DNA from: an uncultured Gammaproteobacteria bacterium
Lineage (GTDB): Bacteria; Pseudomonadota; Gammaproteobacteria; GCA-2729495
Length of the DNA: 12,189 nt
Reading direction: 5' to 3'
Assembly (NCBI GenBank): GCA_947258805.1
Contig: CAMYJV010000069.1
Location: 1 to 12,189, forward strand
This document shows, in pieces, positions 1 through 8,900 of this stretch. Each line of letters starts with the position of its first letter. Position 1 is the stretch's first letter. A program made the translations under genes and the position numbers. The notes under the pieces are model-generated. The model was not told where the DNA came from. It worked only from the letters and a program-made list of their open reading frames with translations, and made no database searches.

Positions 1-606
1 CCGCTGGCCGAGGAGAGTGGGCTTATCCTGCCGCTCGGTGAGTTCGTGCTCGAGGAGGCGAGCCGCCAGAGCAGGCAATGGAGCCAGGCGGATCGCAAGG
101 TCGTGCCGATCGCGGTCAATTTTTCCGGCCATCAGTTCAGCAAAAAGGGACTACTGGAGAGCATGATGACGACCCTCGCCGGCTACAGCATCGGTGAGGG
201 TGAGATTGAGATCGAACTGACGGAAACCGTGGCGATGGATCAATGTGTCGGGATAGGGCTTGTGCTGCAGGAGCTGCACGATATTGGCATCCGTACTGCG
301 ATCGATGATTTTGGTACCGGCCACTCGTCGCTGAACAATCTACGCCAGTTTCAGTTTCACACGCTGAAGATCGATCGCAGCTTTGTCGCCGACCTGGACC
401 ACAATCCCAGTGCACGATCGCTCATCCGCGGCATCATCGGCATGGGGCATGCGTTGGGTATGCAGGTGGTCGCCGAAGGCGTAGAGCAGGATCAACAGCT
501 CGATTACCTGCGCGAACAGGGCTGTGACCTGATCCAGGGTTACCTAACGGGCAGGCCAACGAGCGGCAAATGCATTGCGGATATGCTGCAAACGGCTGCC
601 GCGTAG
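1..606 (+). CDS. EAL-domain c-di-GMP phosphodiesterase, C-terminal part (5' end outside window)
   Basis: The reading frame is open from base 1 to a TAG stop at 604-606, so about 201 residues are visible and the start lies upstream. The visible part is most of an EAL domain, which hydrolyses the second messenger c-di-GMP to pGpG in the cytoplasm. Family motifs occur in order: PLAEESGLI at the window edge, VNFSGHQF with the metal-binding Asn at 118-120, the IELTET segment near 211-228, the DDFGTG motif at 304-321, the Lys of LKIDRSFV at 367-369, the Glu of VVAEGVE at 475-477, and the Gln of IQGY at 535-537. The expected metal-binding and catalytic positions are therefore present and the domain is probably active, but the Glu of the EAL motif itself lies outside the window. 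Whether a GGDEF or sensor domain precedes it cannot be seen. Nothing downstream appears to be cotranscribed. Confidence 0.93.
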   Translation, partial: PLAEESGLILPLGEFVLEEASRQSRQWSQADRKVVPIAVNFSGHQFSKKGLLESMMTTLAGYSIGEGEIEIELTETVAMDQCVGIGLVLQELHDIGIRTAIDDFGTGHSSLNNLRQFQFHTLKIDRSFVADLDHNPSARSLIRGIIGMGHALGMQVVAEGVEQDQQLDYLREQGCDLIQGYLTGRPTSGKCIADMLQTAAA

Positions 607-649
607 CAAGGATGTGCGACAGGTGTGATGTTCGATTGCGGGCTTCTGT

Positions 650-668
650 TAGACACGATCTAGACACG
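650..668. repeat. 8-bp direct repeat TAGACACG, two copies 11 bp apart
   Basis: TAGACACG occurs at 650-657 and again at 661-668, one helical turn apart, about 40 bases before the tRNA 3' end. It could be a protein-binding repeat such as integrase arm sites. That role is inferred only from its position and spacing. Confidence 0.4.
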
Positions 669-704
669 GTGCCTTTGTAAGCTATTGAAAAAAAGAGAAA
701 CACC

Positions 705-732
705 GAAGGTTCGAATCCCTCCCTCTCCGCCA
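705..732 (+). other. Isolated tRNA 3' end (tRNA-Ser type): probable att-site scar
   Basis: The 28 bases read as the T arm, 3' acceptor strand, discriminator and CCA of a tRNA. The T-stem 5' strand is GAAGG (705-709), the T loop TTCGAAT (710-716), the T-stem 3' strand CCCTC (717-721), the acceptor strand CCTCTCC (722-728), the discriminator G (729) and CCA (730-732). The acceptor would pair with GGAGAGG; that sequence together with discriminator G fits bacterial tRNA-Ser. One T-stem pair (707:719) is mismatched. No D arm, anticodon arm or 5' acceptor strand lies upstream, so this is not a functional tRNA gene. Integrases of genomic islands and phages commonly recombine at tRNA 3' ends and leave such a duplicate. 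By that logic the intact tRNA and the element would lie to the left, which would put the EAL gene inside the element. Confidence 0.75.
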
Positions 733-842
733 AATATTTGATAGTGACCACTGACATTGTTCGGCAGGTGATCTTCCGTGTAGCCGCAATGTAGACAGAT
801 TGCACTCACTTCTGAGCCTGTGCTGATCAGTGAGTCGACCAG

Positions 843-867
843 CTGTCCCGGTTACTGTCCCGGTTAC
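843..867. repeat. Perfect 12-bp tandem repeat CTGTCCCGGTTA x2
   Basis: CTGTCCCGGTTA is repeated exactly at 843-854 and 855-866, and the next base (C867) begins a third copy that then diverges. Short TGTCCC/GGGACA repeats are often seen in intergenic DNA near REP-associated transposase genes, but no such gene is visible here, so that link is only suggestive. Confidence 0.6.
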
Positions 868-1118
868 GGCTGTAGCCGGAGCCGCTCGGTACGTCAGCTA
901 TTCAACTTTGCACCAAATCTCAAAAGCAGACCGTCTTGTTGTGCGGTGCAATAGCCCGGACTCGACCCTCTGCCGCCACTCAGGCCATGCCAGGTGAGCG
1001 TCAGGTCTGTAGCAATAGCGGCAGCCTCATATTGCCAATCAGCTGTTATTCCGCAAACGGCAGCAGCCTGATTTTGAATCAATAAAAACGACAAGTGAGT
1101 CTTTAATCTCGTGATGCA

Positions 1119-1140
1119 TTGGGGACATCCAAGTCCCCAA
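1119..1140. repeat. 8-bp perfect inverted repeat (hairpin)
   Basis: TTGGGGAC (1119-1126) and GTCCCCAA (1133-1140) pair perfectly around the 6-base loop ATCCAA. There is no T-run on either side, so an intrinsic terminator is not well supported. Its GGGGAC/GTCCCC core recurs in the hairpin at 1397-1421. Confidence 0.5.
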
Positions 1141-1222
1141 AACGGACTCAATCTTCGACTTTCAGCTGGTTGCGCTCCGTTGGCGTCAGCGCGATGGATG
1201 GCGGTAAAAGTGGCAGGATGCG

Positions 1223-1256
1223 CCGGATTTTACCGGTTGCGACCGGGTAAATCCGG
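1223..1256 (+). terminator. Long imperfect hairpin followed by a T-run; possible terminator
   Basis: CCGGATTTTACC (1223-1234) pairs with GGTAAATCCGG (1246-1256) with one bulged T. The stem continues inward as GGT/ACC around TGCG, with one bulged G at 1245. That makes about 14 base pairs. A TTTTT run follows at 1263-1267. The shape fits a rho-independent terminator on the plus strand, but no gene directly upstream uses it, so it may instead be a palindromic repeat. Confidence 0.4.
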
Positions 1257-1396
1257 AATGCATTTTTCGGACAGCAATACGCACGGCTCCTCCAATATTC
1301 TCGCGGTTTCTTCACGATGAGGAAAATATCCGCCTTCTAGGAAGATACAGTCCGCCCGGCGGAGATTGTCGCTGCCGTAGCGAGCGAAGTTGCTGC

Positions 1397-1421
1397 AGGT
1401 CCCCGTTAATCAGGGGGACCT
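1397..1421. repeat. 8-bp perfect inverted repeat downstream of the minus-strand small gene
   Basis: AGGTCCCC (1397-1404) and GGGGACCT (1414-1421) pair perfectly around a 9-base loop. It lies about 37 bases beyond the stop codon of the minus-strand gene at 1459-1776 and could fold at the end of its transcript. No U-run follows on that strand, so termination is only possible, not shown. Confidence 0.45.
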
Positions 1422-1458
1422 TGTGGAAACGTTTTCCAGATGCGGATGTGTTGTGAAT

Positions 1459-1776
1459 CTAGCCGCCACGGTCATCCTCATCGGTGGCCGCGAAAGGCAC
1501 GTGCAGATTGGGGTGGTTGATCGGCATATCAAGGTACGCCTTGCGGGTTTCCTCCGACGAGAAAAAGATGGTCAGGTTGCCATCCACCAGCGATGGATGA
1601 TCCGTGGTGTCCTTGATGTGTTCGCCGGTCATGGGGTCGGTGGTGTCGACACGATACTCCGGTTCGTGCAGTCGCCGACTCTGTGCGCGATCGCGCGGCA
1701 GCGCATCCGTCGCTACCCAGTTGGCAAACTCGAATTTGATGGTGGATGGTTTACGAGAAAGCGAAGTCTTTAACAT
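1459..1776 (-). CDS. Small acidic protein of unknown function (105 aa)
   Basis: I do not recognise a named family. The ATG (1774-1776) is preceded on the minus strand by CTGGAGTGAATCATC, so a GGAG ribosome binding site lies 9 bases before the start; the frame ends with TAG at 1459-1461. The composition looks like a real soluble cytoplasmic protein: no signal peptide or membrane segment, a basic N-terminus (MLKTSLSRKPSTIKFEF), a polar middle with VDTTDPMTGEHIKDTTDHPS, a segment FFSSEETRKAYLDMP, and an acidic end ATDEDDRGG. There are no cysteines and no obvious catalytic or DNA-binding motif. It stands alone, facing away from the DUF1488 gene, with a hairpin beyond its stop. The opposite strand is also open over most of this span, but without an equivalent ribosome binding site or plausible composition. 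Confidence 0.7.
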   Translation of the reverse strand: MLKTSLSRKPSTIKFEFANWVATDALPRDRAQSRRLHEPEYRVDTTDPMTGEHIKDTTDHPSLVDGNLTIFFSSEETRKAYLDMPINHPNLHVPFAATDEDDRGG

Positions 1777-2204
1777 GATGATTCACTCCAGATCATCGCC
1801 CGCCGCCTGTAAGAAGGCGCGTTATGCGCCGTTCCCTGCGGATGCTCTATCCGTTGTCCAGGCGGGCTGGTTCTGGGCGCCGGATGTGGCGATGGTTGAA
1901 AAATCACGTTAGGCCTTTACCTGGCAGATAGCTCATCAGAATAACTGATAAGGAAGAACGACCTTCAGCGCGACAATTGGCCGCAGAGGCGCTATGGCGC
2001 TACATCTGCCAAGCCAAAGCACTACCAAAGCGCATGACGGTCAACGCACCAATACCTGCGAATCGTGTGGGGGATATCGCTCATGGTCATTAAGCAATTT
2101 GTGCTTAACGGTCTCGTTCCTGCGGTTAGCTCGCTTTCGAGCAAGGCTTCTGGGGCCGGAAGGTCAATCTAAAGCATTAGGGCATCACGTTTATCTGGCG
2201 CATT
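1777..2204. other. Interval without a supportable gene
   Basis: These 428 bases contain the upstream region of the minus-strand gene and then mixed, partly AT-rich sequence. Small hairpins occur at 1816-1830 (GGCGC/GCGCC), 2090-2108 and 2129-2142 (GCTCG/CGAGC). One frame stays open for about 50 codons (roughly 1930-2092) but lacks a start codon near its beginning and a recognisable product. I see no clear promoter. Confidence 0.5.
2090..2108. repeat. 7-bp perfect inverted repeat TTAAGCA/TGCTTAA
   Basis: TTAAGCA (2090-2096) and TGCTTAA (2102-2108) form a perfect inverted repeat with the 5-base spacer ATTTG. The AT-rich palindrome could be an operator for a dimeric regulator or a small hairpin. 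No regulator or adjacent start codon supports either reading. Confidence 0.3.
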
Positions 2205-2363
2205 ATGGGAGGCCACGGAGCGGCGATTCTGGCGCATGATTCCGTGATCGTGGACAACTCGGCGCAGATACTTTTCTTCGACATCGATCTGTTCCAGTTT
2301 CCCGGAGGTTTGCGTGCAAGACGCACCTCCTTTCTTGCCCAGGCCTGGAGTGTGCACCGATGA
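2205..2363 (+). CDS. Possible 52-aa ORF coupled to the DUF1488 gene, or gene remnant
   Basis: An ATG at 2205 opens a frame that ends at TGA 2361-2363, so its stop overlaps the ATG (2360) of the DUF1488 gene by four bases (ATGA), the usual arrangement for translational coupling. The predicted peptide begins MGGHGAAILAHDSVIVDNSA, continues through a hydrophobic FFDIDLFQFPGG stretch and ends WSVHR. Its third codon positions are mostly G or C, as in the coding genes here. Against it: no clear ribosome binding site precedes the ATG, the next upstream in-frame codon is a stop only 24 bases away, there is no recognisable family, and a strong hairpin (2304-2330) lies within it. It may be the tail of a decayed gene. 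Confidence 0.3.
   Translation: MGGHGAAILAHDSVIVDNSAQILFFDIDLFQFPGGLRARRTSFLAQAWSVHR
2304..2330 (+). terminator. Strong hairpin just upstream of the DUF1488 gene; possible terminator or attenuator
   Basis: GGAGGT (2304-2309) and GCGT (2312-2315) pair with ACGC (2321-2324) and ACCTCC (2325-2330), giving ten base pairs with a two-base bulge and a GCAAG loop. TTTCTT follows at 2331-2336. It ends 29 bases before the ATG of the DUF1488 gene, so it could end upstream transcription or lie in the leader. The left arm also holds a GGAGG sequence that would be masked in the stem. Confidence 0.4.
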
Positions 2364-2635
2364 AGTTGGCCTTTCCGAATCCATGCCGCAGCTTCGATGA
2401 GAGCGGTAACCGCGTCCGCTTCTGGGGCTATGACCGCGCGATCGAGGTTTCTTTCTTTGTGGAAGCGGCGGTCCTCACGAAGCTCTGTCCTGGCGTGGGG
2501 TCACCCGAGACAGGATACCTGGAGGCATTCGATGAGGTGCGGAGCCGAATCTATGAGGTTGCGGACGAGGTCTATGGACGCGGCGGCAAAGGTCAGGGAG
2601 CCTATGCCTACGTTTTGTCCATGGTGGACTTTTGA
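2360..2635 (+). CDS. DUF1488 family protein (91 aa)
   Basis: This small cytoplasmic protein matches my recollection of the DUF1488 family, whose biochemical role is not established. The N-terminus MKLAFPNPCRSFDESGNRVR, followed by FWGYDRAIEVSFFVEAAVL, is the characteristic start of the family. The C-terminal half (FDEVRSRIYEVADEVYGRG, then AYAYVLSMVDF) also fits, and the length is typical, so the gene looks intact. The ATG is preceded by TGGAGTGTGCACCG, placing GGAG about 9 bases before the start. There is no signal peptide or membrane segment. It is separated from the large synthase gene by about 310 bases, so cotranscription is possible but not shown. Its start overlaps the stop of a possible short upstream ORF. 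Confidence 0.85.
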   Translation: MKLAFPNPCRSFDESGNRVRFWGYDRAIEVSFFVEAAVLTKLCPGVGSPETGYLEAFDEVRSRIYEVADEVYGRGGKGQGAYAYVLSMVDF

Positions 2636-2949
2636 AGCCTTGGCATCATCGGGGGCCGGCAGATGCGGACAACACATAGGCAGACACGATCGCTCGCACC
2701 AACAGCGGCATATTCGGACAGGCGCGATCGACAATCTAATTGAAACGGTCTGTCGTTTGCCAGACGCTTTCGTAAAAGCATCGGACGGCATGGCCATGGT
2801 CTCCTTTAGCTAATCGGCTGATGACCTTGCGGCGAAGTCAATCCGCCGCCGTCCACTTGCGCCACTTTCGATATATCGGCGGGGAATGTTGACCTGCCAC
2901 CTAACTCGCGGGCGTGTGCCAGGTCGCATTCAGTCGTTGGTCGAATGTT
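2636..2949. other. Interval between the DUF1488 gene and the glucan synthase gene
   Basis: About 310 bases with no supportable gene. A frame running out of the DUF1488 region ends at 2813 with a protein-like tail (AIDNLIETVCRLPDAFVKAS), but it has no start of its own and could be a remnant. A palindrome CGATATATCG lies near 2869-2878, and GCGGCG/CGCCGC arms lie near 2830-2850. The synthase promoter should be here, but I find no convincing -35/-10 pair. Confidence 0.45.
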
Positions 2950-5900
2950 ATGGAGAACATCTTGGGGTCAGCTTGGAAGATGGTTAAATCGAATCTGTTC
3001 GAACATTTGAGCCGGATCGCAAAGCACCTGGCGAGTCCGCGTCTTGGCGCACGCAGGGCGCCGGGGCCGTCGTTCAACGATGAGCCGCCGCTGCGGGCAG
3101 AGTTGTTCAGCAGCGATCAGATGGAGCAGCACGGCAAGCGCCTCGCCTCCGTCCACCGATTGCTGCCGGGGCAGGTGCCTGACCACCTGCTCCCGAGGCT
3201 GACCGCGAACGCGGGTGTGCTGACCCGGACCTGCGACCAGTTGACCAAGGCAGTGGTCGCCCGGCGCCGTATCACGCCCGCCGCGGAATGGCTGCTCGAC
3301 AACTTCTATCTTGTTGAAGAACAGATCCGCACAGCCAGGCGGCACCTGCCCAAGGGGTACAGCCGGGAACTGCCAGCGCTTTCCGACGGCGCTTCCGCCG
3401 GTTTGCCGCGCGTCTATGACATAGCCCTGGAGACCATCGCCCACGGTGACGGACAGGTCGACCCCGACAGTCTCAGCCGCTTCGTTGCTGCCTACCAGAC
3501 ACTCGCTCCGCTGCGACTCGGCGAATTATGGGCCATTCCTATCATGCTGCGTCTCGCGCTGATCGAGAATCTGCGACGCGTCGCTTCGCGTATTGCCGCC
3601 GGCAGTACCGACCGTGATCTGGCTGTCACCTGGGCGGACAAGCTGACGGAGACCGCCCGCCGGGACCCGAAGAGCCTGATCCTGGTGATCGCCGACATGG
3701 CGCGATCGCATCCTCCCATGACCACGCCGTTCGTATCGGAACTGACGCGCCGCCTGCAGGGTCAGGGGCCGGCCCTGGCCTTTCCCTTGACCTGGATCGA
3801 ACAGCGCCTGGCCGAGTCGGGTCTGAGCATCGAGCAACTGGTAGGGTCGGGTAACCGGGAGCAGGCTGCCGACCAAGTCTCCATCAGCAACAGCATCGGC
3901 AGTCTGCGTCTGCTCGGCACGATGGACTGGCGCGAGTTCGTCGAGGGCATGAGCCTGGTCGAAACGACGCTGGGCACAGATCCGGGTAGGGCTTACGCCG
4001 CGATGGATTTTGCCAGCCGCGACCGTTATCGCCACGTGGTCGAAGAGGTCGCGAAGGCCGGTGGGATGTTCGAGGAGGCCGTGGCGAGCCATGCCATCGA
4101 GCTGGCGCGAACCGGGGCGGCACGGCACGGCGCCGACGACAGGAAGGCGCACGTCGGCTACTACCTGATCGATTATGGCCGGGCCGAGCTGGAAAGCGTC
4201 GCGGGCGTGCGCCTAGCGGCGGCTGCTGCGGTGCGGCGTATGGTGAGCCGATCACCGCTGCTGTTGTATCTGGGCGCGATCACCCTGATCACCATACTCC
4301 TGGCCACGGGCCTGCTGGCAGAGGCGCGCATGGACGGTGCAGCCGACTGGGCACTGGTACCGCTGGGCATCATCGCATTGTTGGTCACCAGCCAGCTCGC
4401 AGTGGCTCTGGTGAACGGCTTGGTGACTTTGCTGGCGTCGCCCCATCCGCTGCCACGTATGGACTTTTCCACGGGCATACCTGTGCAATCGCGGACCCTG
4501 GTGGTAGTCCCAAGCATGCTCACCGGTCCGAGCGACGTCGAGAGCCTGGTGGAAGCACTGGAAGTCAGGTTTTTGGCCAATCGCGATACCAACCTGCACT
4601 TCGGGCTGTTGACCGACTTCGCCGACGCGGCCGAGGAAGCGCTGGCTACGGATGCACCGTTGCTGGAGCTTGCGCAGGGGCGAATCGAAGCGTTGAACGC
4701 GCAATACGCGGACGGCGACAACGATGTTTTTTACCTGTTCCATCGACCGCGCCGCTGGAACTCGCACGACCGAATCTGGATGGGGTACGAGCGCAAACGC
4801 GGCAAGCTGGCGGACCTGAACCGGCTGTTGCGCGAGAGCAGGCGCGACGGCTTTTCTCTGGTCGTCGGAGCGACCGAGATATTGGCCGGCGTGAAATACG
4901 TGATCACCCTGGACACGGATACACAACTGCCACGTGATGCCGCGCGCCAGTTTGTCGCGACCATGGCGCACCCCCTGAACCGTCCGGTCTACGACGCGGT
5001 GCTGCAGCGTGTTCGTGTGGGCTACGGCATCCTGCAACCGCGTGTCAGCGTGAGCCTGCCCGGCAGCAGTCAGTCACGCTATGCGCGCCTGCACGGCGGT
5101 GAGCCGGGCATAGACCCGTACACGCGCGCTGTCTCTGACGTCTACCAGGACGCGTTTCAGGAAGGCTCGTTCATCGGCAAGGGCATCTATGATGTCGATG
5201 CTTTCGAGCAGTCGTTAAAAGGACGTTTTCCCGACAACCGGATCCTCAGTCATGACCTTCTGGAAGGCTGTTATGCGCGCGCCGGACTGTTGAGCGACGT
5301 GCAGTTGTACGAGGAGTACCCGGCCCGTTACGGCGCCGATGTTAAACGGCGCTACCGCTGGATACGCGGTGACTGGCAACTCGCCGGCTGGCTATTGCCG
5401 CGGGCACCTGGTCCTGGGGGGCGGCGCGTGGACAATCCGCTGTCGGCATTGTCGCGCTGGAAGCTTTTCGACAATCTGCGCCGCAGCCTGGTACCGGCGG
5501 CGTTGACCTTGCTGTTGCTGCTGGGCTGGACAGTGTTTTCATCGCCCTGGTTCTGGACCCTGGTGGTGCTCGGCATTTTGCTGATTCCCCCGCTGCTGGC
5601 CACCCTGCCGGATGTTTTGCGAAAACCGGCCGACATGCAGCTGGGTCAGCATTTTGCCGCCGTGGCCAGTGCCGCCGGCCAGCGTGCCATCCAGGCTGTG
5701 TTTTTCCTGGTGACGCTACCGCATGAAGCGTTCTACAGTATGGACGCGATCCTGCGCACGCTTGCTCGCCTGCTGGTGACGCAACAACGCCTGCTGGAAT
5801 GGACTCCGTCCGACGCCCAGGGACGGGCTAGTGTCGCGGGAGGCAGGACGCCGGGAGCGACCGATGTTAAGGGAAGGCATCGCAGCAACGACCTGGCAGC

Positions 5901-8900
5901 CTCGTTCCGCGACATGGGATTTGCCCCCATGATCGCCATTGGCACGGCCATCTTTCTGCTGGCGACCAATCCGGCCGCGCTTATCGTGGCGGGTCCGTTT
6001 CTCGTCCTGTGGCTTGCGTCACCTGTCATCACCTGGTGGATCAGTCTGCCGCTGGCCGATCGCGAAGCACGGTTGACCACCGAGCAGACCCGCTTCCTTG
6101 CCAGGATCGCGCGCAAGACCTGGGCGTTTTTCGATACCTTCGTCGGCCCGGAAGACCATTGGTTGCCGCCGGACAACTACCAGGAGGACCGCGATGCAGC
6201 GTTGGCCCATCGCACCTCGCCGACCAACATGGGGCTGGCATTGCTCGCCAATCTGTCCGCCCACGACTTCGGCTACATCCCGGCCGGGCAGCTGGTCGAA
6301 CGCACGGCCCATACCTTTGAAACGATGGCAGGGCTGGAGCGCCACCGGGGTCATTTCTACAACTGGTACGACACGCAAACGCTGCAGCCGCTGCACCCGA
6401 TATACGTCTCGACGGTCGACAGCGGCAACCTGGCGGGCCATCTGTTGACCCTGCGCCCGGGCCTGACGGCGCTGCTCGATCGCCCGATCCTTGAGCCACG
6501 CTGGCTGGATGGCCTGCACGATACTCTGGAGATACTGGTGGACGAGGCGGGCGATACCGCCTCGACCGGGCTGACAGAATTCCGCGATATCCTTGAGGCC
6601 GGGCGCAAAGTGCTGCCCGCGACGCTTTCGGCGGCGCAGTGCCTGCTAGACGAACTGGCGCGGTCCGCCGAGGTGCTTGCCATTGATCTGGGTGCTGGGC
6701 CAGAGAGCCAAGCCGGCTGGTGGGCAGCGACGCTTAGCCGACAGTGCCTGGCCGCTCGCGACGAGTTGAGCTTTCTCGCGCCGTGGGCTGCGACAGCAGA
6801 GTCGTATGATCACCTCGAAATCCTGCCCTCGATCGATTCGATTCCGACGCTACGCGCGCTGGCCGGGTTGGATGTGGCGCTATCGACCGTGCTCGACGAC
6901 CGGACCGAATCGGATATAGCGCCGGCGCAGGCGGTGAGGTTGGCCGAGCTGCGCCGGCAGATCGAACTCGGCAGCCAACGCGCCCAGACCCGGATCATGA
7001 CCATCCAGGGCCTGGCCCTTCAGGCCGGCGAATTCGCGGATACGGAGTATGGCTTCCTGTACGACAGGCAATCGCGCCTGCTCTCCATCGGCTACAACGT
7101 CGACGAGCGGCGCCGTGACGCGAGTTATTACGACCTGCTGGCCTCGGAGGCCCGCTTGAGCGTTTTCGTCGCCATCGCCCAGGGGCAGCTGCCGCAGGAG
7201 AGCTGGTTTGCGCTCGGGCGCCTGCTGACCAGCGCCGGCGGTCAACCGATCCTGCTTTCCTGGAGCGGCTCGATGTTCGAGTACCTGATGCCGCAACTGG
7301 TGATGCCAACCTATGAGCACACACTGCTTGATCAGACCGCCAAGGCGGCTGTGGCGCGTCAGATCCAGTACGGCCAGCAGCGCGACGTGCCGTGGGGGAT
7401 GTCCGAGTCAGGTTACAACACACTGGACGTGCACCTGAACTATCAGTACCGCGCGTTCGGTGTGCCGGGCCTGGGGCTGAAGCGCGGTCTGGTCGATGAC
7501 ATGGTGGTTGCGCCCTATGCCTCGGCACTCGCCCTTATGGTGACGCCGGAGGCGGCCTGTCTCAACCTGCAACGCCTTTCTGCCGCCGGGGCGGAAGGGC
7601 AGTTCGGCTTTCACGAAGCGATCGACTACACGCCGGCGCGCCAGCGTCGCGGCGAATCGCATGCACTGTTGCGCTCCTATATGGCCCATCACCAGGGCAT
7701 GAGCCTACTTGCCCTTGCCTGGCTGCTGCTCGACCGACCGATGCAGAAGCGTTTCGCATCAGACCCGCTTTTGCAGGCGACGCTGCTTTTGTTGCAAGAG
7801 CGGATACCGAGGTCCTCCGCCTTGTATGTCCACAGTGCTGAAGTCAGCGCCATCGAGTCGGGCGCGCACAGCCCGCAGATACCGATACGCGTGCTGAGCA
7901 GTCCCGATACGCCGGTCCCCGAGGTGCAGCTGCTGTCCAATGGCCGTTACCACGTGATGCTCACCAACGCCGGTGGCGGTTACAGCCGCTGGAATGATCT
8001 GGCCGTGACGCGGTGGCGCGAAGACGGCACCCGAGATCCCTGGGGTACATTCTGCTACCTGCGCGATATATCCATTGAGGGCGAGAGCAGCGCGGCCTGG
8101 AACACCGCATATCAGCCCACTTTGCAGCGCGGGGAGGGTTATGAAGCAATCTTCTCGGAAGGTCGCGCGGAATACCGTCGTCGCGATGGCGATTACGATA
8201 CCCATACCGAAATCGTTGTGTCTCCGGAAGACGACATCGAATTGCGCCGCGTGCGCATAACCAACCGCGCTGCCGCAAGCCGCACGATCGAGGTTACGAG
8301 TTATGCGGAGGTGGTGCTGGCGCCCGCTGCGGCAGACGCGCTGCATCCGGCCTTCAGTAATCTGTTCGTGCAAACCGAGATTGTCGAAACGCACCGGGCG
8401 ATTCTGTGCGCGCGCCGCCCACGCTCGCGTGACGAGCCGGTGCCCTGGATGTTTCACCTGATGTCCGTGCACGATGCGAAGGTCCGTGAGTTTGCCTATG
8501 AGACCGACCGTGAGCGCTTCATCGGCCGCGGCCGCAGCGCCGCAGCGCCGCGGGCGATGGATGCCGGCGTGGCACTGTCTGCCACCCAGGGCTCGGTGCT
8601 GGACCCGGTGGCGGCTATCCGCAGTAAGATCACGCTTGAGCCGGATCAGTCGGTCAGCGTGGACCTGGTTTACGGCGTCGGCGACAGCCGAGACGCGGTC
8701 CTTGGCCTGATCGAAAAATACCGGGATCAGCGCCTCGCCGACCGTGTTTTCGAGTTGGCCTGGACCCACGCACAGGTGGTGCTGCGCCAGATCAACGCAA
8801 CGGAAGCAGACGCGCAACTGTATGGGCGCCTGGCCAACTCGGTGATCTTCGCCAATGCTGCGCTGCGCGCCGAAACCAGTGTTCTCATGCGTAACCGGCG

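Larger units (their letters stand above)
607..1458. other. Gene-poor interval with integration-scar and repeat signals
   Basis: No frame in these roughly 850 bases gives a protein with a good start, ribosome binding site and recognisable family. AT-rich patches (about 680-740 and 1010-1110) contrast with the GC-rich flanking genes. The interval holds a short direct repeat, a tRNA 3' end, a 12-bp tandem repeat and three hairpins, each listed separately. I read it as accessory or decayed intergenic DNA. Confidence 0.6.

Noticed and set aside
434..805. Minus-strand frame of 123 codons, including an AEREGFEPS segment
   Set aside because: That segment is the antisense translation of the tRNA 3' end, a well-known false annotation, and the rest is antisense to the EAL gene.
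894..1151. Minus-strand frame of 85 codons ending DGLLLRFGAKLNS, faintly like the last strand of an outer-membrane protein
   Set aside because: It starts with TTG without a ribosome binding site, runs through a perfect hairpin, and has no signal peptide or recognisable domain. At most it is a remnant.
1390..1773. Plus-strand frame of 127 codons opposite the small minus-strand gene
   Set aside because: The minus-strand frame has the better ribosome binding site and composition; this is most likely its shadow.
2397..2813. Plus-strand frame overlapping the DUF1488 gene and running beyond it
   Set aside because: Its first half is out of frame with a recognised family and its start lies inside that gene. 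Only the tail (about 2720-2813) looks protein-like, which is too little to call.
607..2900. CRISPR array, insertion sequence with terminal inverted repeats, or toxin-antitoxin pair
   Set aside because: There are no regularly spaced repeats, no transposase gene and no pair of small overlapping genes with recognisable families.
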